DNA of 47,256 nt from a virus: IMG/VR virus record IMGVR_UViG_3300044712_000335, positions 1-47,256 of that record. One strand, given 5' to 3'. Positions 22,148 to 28,381 of the stretch are shown here, piece after piece. The notes beneath the pieces are model-generated. The model worked only from the letters and a program-made list of their open reading frames with translations, had not been told where the DNA came from and did no database searches. Within the stretch, counting starts at the first letter, position 1. Each line of letters starts with the position of its first letter. Position numbers and translations under genes: made by a program.

Positions 22148-22465
22148 TTGGTATTTGTAATATCAGGTGCAATTACTGGTGTGCCAAATTATCGTCAGAA
22201 TTTTAAACAAATGGAATACACATTAAGACTTGATGGACATGTTGTTCTAAATCCTTGTATGCTACCAGAAGATGGATTAACTTACGATCAGTATATGCAT
22301 GTGACTTTAGCAATGGTCGATATAGCAGATGCGATCGTAATGCTTCGTGGATGGCATAAAAGCAATGGTGCTATTATTGAAAGGCAAAAGGCTATTGATC
22401 TGAATATACCGAGGTATTATGAGCAGGTAGATGGCGGTATTAAGTCATATGGGGTACTTAAATGA
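22148..22465 (+). CDS. DUF4406 nucleoside deoxyribosyltransferase-like protein
   Basis: A 105-residue protein with the DUF4406 signature: FVISGAITGVPNYRQNF, NPCMLPEDGLTYDQYM and VMLRGWHKSNGAIIE. The fold is that of nucleoside 2-deoxyribosyltransferases, and the Ser-Gly-x-Ile-Thr-Gly start is the nucleotide-binding loop. In phages it is often near replication or modification genes; the substrate is unproven. The start is TTG at 22148 with AGGGAG nine bases upstream, giving the usual family N-terminus. Confidence 0.85.
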   Translation: MVFVISGAITGVPNYRQNFKQMEYTLRLDGHVVLNPCMLPEDGLTYDQYMHVTLAMVDIADAIVMLRGWHKSNGAIIERQKAIDLNIPRYYEQVDGGIKSYGVLK

Positions 22466-22913
22466 TATTTAACCTAGCGTATTCCCCATAAAGTTCAACA
22501 GCGGCTACGTTATAAGCGATAGCCGCTTCTTCTTCGTTCTTAAAATATCCAAGATGGATTCGTTTTTTATTTATCATTATATATGCCCTCCATTTCGATG
22601 TCCACTTAAACCAACACACGCCTTTGTATTGGCTTGTGCGCCCAATTTGTGGCTTTTGATTACAATTGTTTTGTGATCTTGTGCAAATGCGAAGATTGAA
22701 TTTTGTGTTATCCAACTTATTCCCATTTACATGGTCTGTGTCCATTCCAGTGGGCGTGTTCATAATCAATTTGTGTAGGGTTACAGCTATTCCATTTACA
22801 TGTGTAGCCACATAACCATAATAACTTATGTGCCACGTGTGCGCTAAAACAATCGGAAAATCCTCATCGTCTATCTCGAACGCAATGTGATGTTTTTTGG
22901 TGTAGCAAACCAT
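22458..22913 (-). CDS. HNH-AP2 homing endonuclease (copy 2 of 3)
   Basis: A 151-residue protein. HNH core at about 45-80 (LHKLIMNTPTGMDTDHVNGN, NTKFNLRICTRS). AP2 domain at about 92-150 (QYKGVCWFKWTSKWRAYIMI, LGYFKNEEEAAIAYN, GEYARLNII). Its N-terminus (YTKKHHIAFEIDDEDFPIVL) is nearly identical to copy 3 at 25903. It faces against the surrounding genes and its end overlaps the end of the DUF4406 gene, which fits insertion of a mobile gene. Confidence 0.92.
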   Translation of the reverse strand: MVCYTKKHHIAFEIDDEDFPIVLAHTWHISYYGYVATHVNGIAVTLHKLIMNTPTGMDTDHVNGNKLDNTKFNLRICTRSQNNCNQKPQIGRTSQYKGVCWFKWTSKWRAYIMINKKRIHLGYFKNEEEAAIAYNVAAVELYGEYARLNII

Positions 22914-22929
22914 ACTAGTTCTCCCTGTG

Positions 22930-22951
22930 TGTTAATATGTATATGATAACA
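22930..22951. promoter_or_regulatory. Operator-like dyad upstream of HNH-AP2 copy 2
   Basis: A 22-base dyad with outer arms TGTTA and TAACA around an AT-rich centre. The same sequence, in the opposite orientation and with two changes, occurs at 26401-26422 next to copy 3. Confidence 0.45.
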
Positions 22952-23004
22952 CTATTTTATTGATTTGTAAAGCAAAGTATACGATAGGATGAGTGAGATC
23001 AAAA

Positions 23005-23181
23005 ATGGAAAAGAAGTGGATAGAAAAGTCTAACCCTTTAGAATTTATTGAGAAGACGCGCAATTTGACTGCTGTTAATGCGTTTCTTCGTAAGGCAGGA
23101 GCGCATAAGGATAAGCGAGACAAGCGAAAATCCAATGTGGAAAGGAGGATCATACGAGATGCCGAAGAAGGGGAAAGGTAA
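23005..23181 (+). CDS. Basic unknown protein (58 aa)
   Basis: A 58-residue strongly basic helical protein (MEKKWIEKSNPLEFIEKTRN at its start). The start at 23005 is tentative: a GTG at 22993 is in frame, and the ribosome site is weak. Its 3' end overlaps the small peptide gene at 23159. No function is recognised. Confidence 0.5.
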   Translation: MEKKWIEKSNPLEFIEKTRNLTAVNAFLRKAGAHKDKRDKRKSNVERRIIRDAEEGER

Positions 23182-23206
23182 AAAGAAAGGTGGAGGTGGA
23201 TGCTAG
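23159..23206 (+). CDS. Lys/Gly-rich 15-residue peptide
   Basis: The frame MPKKGKGKKKGGGGC is preceded by AAAGGAGG at ten bases and stops at TAG directly before the next start (TAGATG). The peptide is basic, glycine-rich and ends in Cys. Peptides of this kind are easily missed; placement between two real genes in a translational relay is the main support. Confidence 0.45.
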   Translation: MPKKGKGKKKGGGGC

Positions 23207-23356
23207 ATGCCATTCAAATCACAGGCGCAACGAGCCTACTTTTATGCCAACAGAAAGAAACTTGAAAAACAAGGTGTAAGTGTAGAAGAATGGGAAAAGT
23301 CAACCAAGGGAAAGAAACTACCGGAAAAAGTGAAGAAAAAGAAACGGAAAACTTGA
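23207..23356 (+). CDS. Small conserved phage protein, MPFKSxAQRxYF family (49 aa)
   Basis: A 49-residue basic protein: MPFKSQAQRAYFYANRKKLE at the start, then WEKSTKGKKLPEKVKKKKRK. The start pattern MPFKSxAQRxYF and the GKKLPE motif are seen in many phage and environmental sequences; the role is unknown, and a DNA- or RNA-binding role is guessed from the charge. It follows the 15-residue peptide without a gap. Confidence 0.7.
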   Translation: MPFKSQAQRAYFYANRKKLEKQGVSVEEWEKSTKGKKLPEKVKKKKRKT

Positions 23357-23371
23357 TTATGGGTGATTGAA

Positions 23372-23620
23372 ATGCTGATAACAATTAAGGCAAACAATGC
23401 AAAAGAAATGAAACGGATACTTGATGCACTTGAATCAGTAGGATTGATTGAAGAAGTAGAGATAAGTGAAGAATCAAAGATTTCAATACCATATATTCCG
23501 AGTGAACCATATAATCCTACTTATAATCCACCATACATATATACAACCGAAAAGACAGGGACACCCCCGTTTATTTATACCCCTACTTATACCACCGATA
23601 CTGTTCTACTAAAAACTTGA
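23372..23620 (+). CDS. Unknown protein with Pro/Tyr-rich tail (82 aa)
   Basis: An 82-residue protein: an N-terminal helix/strand part (TIKANNAKEMKRILDALESV) and a proline/tyrosine/threonine-rich tail (EPYNPTYNPPYIYTTEKTG). The tail could be an extended linker or a protein-binding ligand. The ATG at 23372 is used; GTG at 23363 is in frame. Confidence 0.55.
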   Translation: MLITIKANNAKEMKRILDALESVGLIEEVEISEESKISIPYIPSEPYNPTYNPPYIYTTEKTGTPPFIYTPTYTTDTVLLKT

Positions 23621-23645
23621 CAAATACAATCAGATGCGATATAAT
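23617..23645 (+). promoter_or_regulatory. Sigma-A-type promoter of a short RNA
   Basis: TTGACA (23617-23622), a 17-base spacer and TATAAT (23640-23645); the best promoter match in the genome. It is followed only by a short transcript and a terminator, then a gene on the opposite strand. Confidence 0.85.
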
Positions 23646-23651
23646 GGTTAC

Positions 23652-23734
23652 AAATCTAGTGATTCCCCACTAAGAGAGGGATAATCCCAATGCAGATGTC
23701 AGAAGAACCCCGTACTACTTGTACGAGGTTTTTT
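23652..23734 (+). ncRNA. Candidate small RNA (about 83 nt)
   Basis: The stretch runs from the predicted start of the 23617 promoter to the terminator at 23706-23734. GATT and CCC pair with GGG and AATC (23661-23685) to form a 5' hairpin, followed by the terminator hairpin. A Met codon at 23690 opens a frame that would run past the terminator, so coding is unlikely. The promoter faces the 3' end of the metallophosphoesterase gene, so an antisense role is possible but the overlap is small. Confidence 0.6.
23706..23734 (+). terminator. Intrinsic terminator of the short RNA
   Basis: AACCCCGTAC (23706-23715) pairs with GTACGAGGTT (23721-23730) with one mismatch, around TACTT, followed by TTTTTT. 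Confidence 0.85.
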
Positions 23735-23757
23735 CTGTTAAGCGGATTAAGTTGTAA

Positions 23758-25203
23758 TTATTCTACCCCACTAAACCAAATATCCCTTAGTCCTTTTTCA
23801 GAACTCCAAACAAATGACATTATCGTTTTAACTGTTTTAGGGAATCCTTGCTTGTGCGCCCACCCACTTGCACTGCTGATTGATGGGAGATATCTAACCA
23901 CTACCCCACCATCTTCAAACGTCTGGTTATAGTTTTTAATTGTAATAGATTTTTCCTTGGTGTTCTGTCTATGAAAATGTCCTGCGTGTACTTCTACCGT
24001 TGAACATTCACCGTATTCTTTTCTGAACATCTGTGGTAGCCAAGTTGACATGTTCTTTTCCGGCATATCACCATGTGTCCAACCAATAAGTGAACTTCCA
24101 ATGCGGATTGCCTTGAATGGATTTGGCGATAGATCAAACTTTACATTAACGTCATTTCTAAATGCCTTTTCGACTGCTTTCATCAACATTCTTCCTGTAA
24201 TGAGGTCGTGATTTCCGGGTAAATATATTACTAATACAGGGGCGATGTTGCCTAACATTGTTATTGCATCTATGAGCATATCAAGTATAAGATCATGAAC
24301 CTTTGCAATTCTTCCATCTGATTGTTGTTTTGTTCCTTTGGTTGTAGATTGTTCTTCGTTGTCGAAATGAAGCAAGTCACCAAGAGTTACAAAAGTTATC
24401 TGTTCTATTTTTCTGCTACGGCAACGATTCTCGATATCTTTCATAGCCGTTTCAAATCTTTGTTTGGCTATGTGTAAATCGTAATCTTCTCCCGTTTCGC
24501 TTCTCCACGAAAACAAACCACCATGCAAATCCGGCAAGTCTATTTCAACGCTTTCCCATTCCCTATCATCATCTTCATCATATTCAATAGGATTAGTCAA
24601 TGGCTTTTCGTTTACAAATGTTTTGTTTTCAAAATAGGATTCAATGTCAAAGACAACGTCTGGCTTAACTATAGGCTTAACAGTAATCTTTGATTGGCAA
24701 TTTACTTTGCTTTCATCTGCACTATTCATCGACCAAAGATTGTTACGGCAAGATACCAATTCCCATTCATCTGGCTGAAATCCATGTGCAAGCATCACTG
24801 ATTTAGGATTCTTGCTATCTGCTTCGATAATTTGAATAAGGCGTTCAGATATTATTGTGCCATCTGCTTTTATTTCAGTTGTTGCACTATTTGCAATAAC
24901 TGGATTTCGGTAGTTTGGCTCAGTTTCGTTCGGTGATTTGGCAATTACATCATTTAGGGTTTCAACTACATCATTTTCGATGGTTTGATTAAGTTGTTTT
25001 CCAATTACGTGGTTTTCACATGTTTCAGTATGCAATTTTCCATCTTTTATTGCTCTGTTTACACCATGCTTTATCATGTCGATAAGGTTGGATTCATTTG
25101 TATATTCGGTGAATAGGTTGTATTCGTTCTGCAATATCCTTGCTATTTCTTTCCATGAATGATCTTGCTTTAAGTCTATCGCTATCTGCTTCCAATCAAT
25201 CAT
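23758..25203 (-). CDS. Calcineurin-like metallophosphoesterase (481 aa)
   Basis: A 481-residue protein. The C-terminal 260 residues hold the metallophosphoesterase motifs in order: D-x-H (DLPDLHGGLF), GD (VTLGDLLHF), GNHD (YLPGNHDLI), H-GD (GWTHGDMP) and GHFH (HAGHFHRQ). The N-terminal part (DWKQIAIDLKQDHSWKEIAR) has a helix-turn-helix look, then a long polar linker. Enzymes of this kind act as nucleases or phosphodiesterases. Linked in one operon to SSB, it may be a DNA-repair or end-processing nuclease. Start at 25203 (overlap of 8 with the preceding gene); a longer frame begins at 25236. Confidence 0.85.
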   Translation of the reverse strand: MIDWKQIAIDLKQDHSWKEIARILQNEYNLFTEYTNESNLIDMIKHGVNRAIKDGKLHTETCENHVIGKQLNQTIENDVVETLNDVIAKSPNETEPNYRNPVIANSATTEIKADGTIISERLIQIIEADSKNPKSVMLAHGFQPDEWELVSCRNNLWSMNSADESKVNCQSKITVKPIVKPDVVFDIESYFENKTFVNEKPLTNPIEYDEDDDREWESVEIDLPDLHGGLFSWRSETGEDYDLHIAKQRFETAMKDIENRCRSRKIEQITFVTLGDLLHFDNEEQSTTKGTKQQSDGRIAKVHDLILDMLIDAITMLGNIAPVLVIYLPGNHDLITGRMLMKAVEKAFRNDVNVKFDLSPNPFKAIRIGSSLIGWTHGDMPEKNMSTWLPQMFRKEYGECSTVEVHAGHFHRQNTKEKSITIKNYNQTFEDGGVVVRYLPSISSASGWAHKQGFPKTVKTIMSFVWSSEKGLRDIWFSGVE

Positions 25204-25498
25204 CAAGCATTTCCTCGCCATCATCGTCCATTCCATCGTCTACCGGCGCAAACATTTCTTCGTAATAGCTTTTGTTAGCAAGTATTGTTCGTGCTAGTGC
25301 CATAGCCTGAATATGCTGTGCCATGATAGATACACCATTAAAGTCACTAGCATCCATGATACAGCTGATCGGCTCATTCTCGTTCGTGAAAGCACAGATA
25401 ATCATGTTCTGAATACCGCCATGCTCTTTCAGCGATAGTTCCTTGTATACTTCTGCGATGAACTCTTGATCGTCTGTGTTGGGAACAAATATGTTCAT
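25196..25498 (-). CDS. Unknown acidic protein between SSB and phosphoesterase (100 aa)
   Basis: A 100-residue protein (MNIFVPNTDDQEFIAEVYKE at its start) with a very acidic tail (FAPVDDGMDDDGEEMLDD). The tail resembles those of SSB and DNA mimics. ATGA overlap with the SSB gene suggests the proteins work together. No family is recognised. Confidence 0.6.
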   Translation of the reverse strand: MNIFVPNTDDQEFIAEVYKELSLKEHGGIQNMIICAFTNENEPISCIMDASDFNGVSIMAQHIQAMALARTILANKSYYEEMFAPVDDGMDDDGEEMLDD

Positions 25499-25902
25499 TC
25501 TGTCACCTCATCATCTGCATCGGTTTCTTCCGATACATCTTCTTCTATTGTTTTTGCCATAGAAGTTAAGCATAACCATTTCAGTTCAAATTGGGAAACA
25601 GGATATTTAAATGTGTCATGCATAAGCGATTTAGTATTGTATTTGCAATCTATCCTTACTCCATCTCCTTTCATTAACTTTTGTGCATTGATTTTACTTG
25701 CAAGTTTTCCCCAACAATAAACATACAAGAACACCCTAGCGAAGTTGTTGTATTCATCGGAGTTGCAAACCATCGTGAATGAAATGAAATCAGCAATTTC
25801 GCCATTCTTCTTTTTCTTCTGCTCGAACTCTGGTGCTTTTGTAATTCTTCCGGTAAACATACAAGAATTGATGTCAGCGTTCGTCCTCCGTTTAAAAGCC
25901 AT
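25495..25902 (-). CDS. ssb: Single-stranded DNA-binding protein (135 aa)
   Basis: A 135-residue OB-fold protein. The blocks CMFTGRITKAPEF, ADFISFTMVCNS, ARVFLYVYCWGKLASK and LMKGDGVRIDCKY match the strand order of SSB. The end (EEDVSEETDADDEVTE) is acidic but lacks the D-F-D-D-x-I-P-F tip, which is instead carried by the Bet-type protein at 9595. It would protect ssDNA at the fork. Ribosome site AGGTAAATTAA. It sits in the minus operon with the phosphoesterase. Confidence 0.85.
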   Translation of the reverse strand: MAFKRRTNADINSCMFTGRITKAPEFEQKKKKNGEIADFISFTMVCNSDEYNNFARVFLYVYCWGKLASKINAQKLMKGDGVRIDCKYNTKSLMHDTFKYPVSQFELKWLCLTSMAKTIEEDVSEETDADDEVTE

Positions 25903-26382
25903 TTAATTTACCTCAAATGCATTAATTCTGGCAAATTCGCCATAATTGTTAATTGCTGATTCGTTGTACGCTAATGCCGCATCTTTTTCATCCTTGAAAT
26001 ATCCAAGATGTATTTGTCTTAAATCTATTTTTATTCCAGACTTCCACATTTCCATCTTTTTGCTCCAACTAACACCTTTGTACTTGCTGGTCATTCCGAT
26101 TTTAGGTTTTTGATTTCGTATGTTTTGTTTTATTGTACAAATCCTAAGATTTGTTTTATGGTTGTTTAACTTATCTCCGTTTATGTGATCTGTACACATT
26201 CCCTTTGGAGTGTTCATAATCAACCGATGGAGAAGAACGGTTTCTCCTTTCGGAGATTTTGTTCTATCGGTTGCCGAAAGATATCCACGACTACTTACAT
26301 ACCATGAATGTGATAAAACTATTGGCAAATCCTCGTCATCAATTTCAAATGCAACATGATTTTTCTTGGTATAGCAGGTCAT
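25903..26382 (-). CDS. HNH-AP2 homing endonuclease (copy 3 of 3)
   Basis: A 159-residue protein. HNH core at about 55-90 (LLHRLIMNTPKGMCTDHING, NNHKTNLRICT), AP2 domain at about 100-155 (KYKGVSWSKKMEMWKSGIKI, LGYFKDEKDAALAYN). Very similar to copy 2 but with an insert (DRTKSPKGET) near residue 40. It sits directly between SSB and the terminase, the position where HNH genes often sit in phages. Ribosome site AAAGGAGGGAAAAT. Confidence 0.92.
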   Translation of the reverse strand: MTCYTKKNHVAFEIDDEDLPIVLSHSWYVSSRGYLSATDRTKSPKGETVLLHRLIMNTPKGMCTDHINGDKLNNHKTNLRICTIKQNIRNQKPKIGMTSKYKGVSWSKKMEMWKSGIKIDLRQIHLGYFKDEKDAALAYNESAINNYGEFARINAFEVN

Positions 26383-26400
26383 ATTTTCCCTCCTTTCAGT

Positions 26401-26422
26401 GTGTTATCATATATATATTAGC
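26401..26422. promoter_or_regulatory. Operator-like dyad between HNH-AP2 copy 3 and terminase
   Basis: The 22-base dyad (arms TGTTA and TAGCA, AT centre) is the reverse complement of the site at 22930-22951 with two changes. It lies between the divergent HNH and terminase genes and could serve both. Confidence 0.45.
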
Positions 26423-26442
26423 ATATATTGAGGGAAATGTAA

Positions 26443-28077
26443 ATGGCAAAAAAGATTAGTGGACTACCACCAGAGATAATTCGCAACATTGTTGTTGAAG
26501 ATGTTATAAACAAAGCGTATATTCCGTACTTAAATGGGATATGGCATTATGAAGTTTACTATGGTGGCGCAGGTTCGGGGAAATCGTTCTTTGCGGCAGG
26601 TCAGAAAATAGCCATGCAGATGTCTGCTATACCCGGAAGAAACATGCTTGCCTTGCGTAATTCAGCTAATGACGCTAGAGATTCTGTTTATCCAGAATTG
26701 CTAGGAGCGTTAAGACAGTTTCATCTTTTGGATGTTTGGAATATCGTGGAACATCCAAAGATAAGGCTTACCAACCTTGCCAATGGCAATGAAATAATCT
26801 TTGATGGACTAGACGATGTTGAGAACATTAAGTCTATCAAATTCAAAAACGGAAACCTAACAGATGTTCTATTGGAAGAAGCAACTGAAATAAAAGACCC
26901 CGGAACAATTCGGCAGTTGGACTTGCGACTTCGTGATATGAACCAAAAAGGGAGAATAATCATTCTGTTCAACCCTGTGTCTGCTCAACATTTTTTGAAG
27001 AACATGATCGAAAAAGAGTTCATCCCTAGCGGAGATTGCATTGTCTGTCATACTACATATAAAGATAATAAATTTTTGCCTAAAAGTTATGCACAAAGCC
27101 TAGAGGCTCTACGCTTTACTGACCCCTACAGATACATGGTGTATGCCCTAGGTCAATGGGGGGTTATGGGAGCATCTGTATTCAATGCGAATATCATACA
27201 TAAGAGGTTGCAGGACTTAGCACAAATTCGTGAAAAGGTTCAACCGATAAGAGGTAACTTCTCATATTCTCGTGACGATAATGGGCATATCCTTGTTTCC
27301 TCGTTTGAATTTTACAAGAATGAAGATGGCGAAACAAAGATATACGTAGAGCCAATACCTAGACACCCTTATGTTATGTCATTGGATACAGCAGGAGAGG
27401 GTTCGGATTACCATGCTTGCCATGTTATAGACAATCTAAGCGGTGAACAAGTGGCAGTATTCCATTCGCAGGATAATCCAGATAGGTGCGTGTATCAAGC
27501 ATTTGGACTAGCAACGTACTACAACAATGCTTTGTTTGTACCGGAAGTGAACTTTGATTCATACCATCTGAACAAATTCAAGGAATTAGGGTACATCAAC
27601 ATCTATCAGCGTGGCACTCCGTCCGATTCGTATTCCGATGGTTATGTACAGAAGTTAGGCTTTCGTACAACTGTTGAAAATAGACAAAGAATGTTGTCTG
27701 AATGTGTGGAATTTGTCAATGCCAATGCAAATCTTATCAACGATGAAGAAACATTAAACGAGTGTTTAACTTTTACTAGGCAAGAAAAAAAGATGAAAGG
27801 TATATTTTGGGGGGCAGAGCCGGGAACGCATGACGATCTTGTAATGGCTTTTGCTATCGTTTTGCAAGCTAGACAGCAAGCACCGTCATATATGGTAGCA
27901 GAACAGATAGGCAAACTGACAGGTGAATGGACAGAACAGGAGTTAAAAGATGCAGTAGTAGGCGGTAGGGTGTCAAATATTCAAGCGATTGAGTACAGAA
28001 GAACGCACACGCACAAAAACATCACTACCATTGGTGGTGATAAAAAGAAGAAAGTGGTAGGACGATATGGTAGATAA
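26443..28077 (+). CDS. terL: Terminase large subunit
   Basis: A 544-residue protein. Walker A is VYYGGAGSGKSFF (GGAGSGKS at 41-48), Walker B is LTDVLLEEA (about 139-147), and a coupling segment RIIILFNP follows. The nuclease half has VMSLDTAGEGSDYHA (Asp315), and the last acidic pair is in THDDLVMAFAIV. This is the standard ATPase-plus-RNase-H nuclease layout; it cuts and pumps DNA into the head. Ribosome site GAGGGAAATGTAA. No small subunit is adjacent; the only candidate is at 18053. Confidence 0.95.
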   Translation: MAKKISGLPPEIIRNIVVEDVINKAYIPYLNGIWHYEVYYGGAGSGKSFFAAGQKIAMQMSAIPGRNMLALRNSANDARDSVYPELLGALRQFHLLDVWNIVEHPKIRLTNLANGNEIIFDGLDDVENIKSIKFKNGNLTDVLLEEATEIKDPGTIRQLDLRLRDMNQKGRIIILFNPVSAQHFLKNMIEKEFIPSGDCIVCHTTYKDNKFLPKSYAQSLEALRFTDPYRYMVYALGQWGVMGASVFNANIIHKRLQDLAQIREKVQPIRGNFSYSRDDNGHILVSSFEFYKNEDGETKIYVEPIPRHPYVMSLDTAGEGSDYHACHVIDNLSGEQVAVFHSQDNPDRCVYQAFGLATYYNNALFVPEVNFDSYHLNKFKELGYINIYQRGTPSDSYSDGYVQKLGFRTTVENRQRMLSECVEFVNANANLINDEETLNECLTFTRQEKKMKGIFWGAEPGTHDDLVMAFAIVLQARQQAPSYMVAEQIGKLTGEWTEQELKDAVVGGRVSNIQAIEYRRTHTHKNITTIGGDKKKKVVGRYGR

Positions 28078-28381
28078 CATTCTTATGGCAATCATTCTTG
28101 CTACACTCGCTGTTACGATTTATTTTATTATGCGTTGGAAGATTCGGAATAAGAACGATATGAAACTATTGGAGTATTACTTTTCTGTGATACAGAGCAA
28201 TACGAATATCATTCAGAAGTTGGCTGAAAACCATAGTATGCGATTCAACGAGTTGGAAGAATTGTTGAAAAGTGAACCGAAGTCCCCCTTACAAGAGGGT
28301 ATAGAATTAAATGAGGGAATACGAGCGCATGAAGAAGTGGAAGCGTATAAGAAGTATCTTAGAAGCAGGAGAGAAAACTAA
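28067..28381 (+). CDS. Small membrane-anchored protein (104 aa)
   Basis: A 104-residue protein with one N-terminal membrane segment (NILMAIILATLAVTIYFIM) and a charged, coiled-coil-like remainder (IIQKLAENHSMRFNELEELL). It overlaps the terminase end and meets the portal gene at the stop/start. It could be a lysis accessory (spanin-like) or a virion protein; neither is supported by motifs. Confidence 0.6.
   Translation: MVDNILMAIILATLAVTIYFIMRWKIRNKNDMKLLEYYFSVIQSNTNIIQKLAENHSMRFNELEELLKSEPKSPLQEGIELNEGIRAHEEVEAYKKYLRSRREN

Noticed and set aside
23690-23932. Open frame after the small RNA promoter
   Set aside because: It crosses a strong terminator and runs antisense to the phosphoesterase gene.
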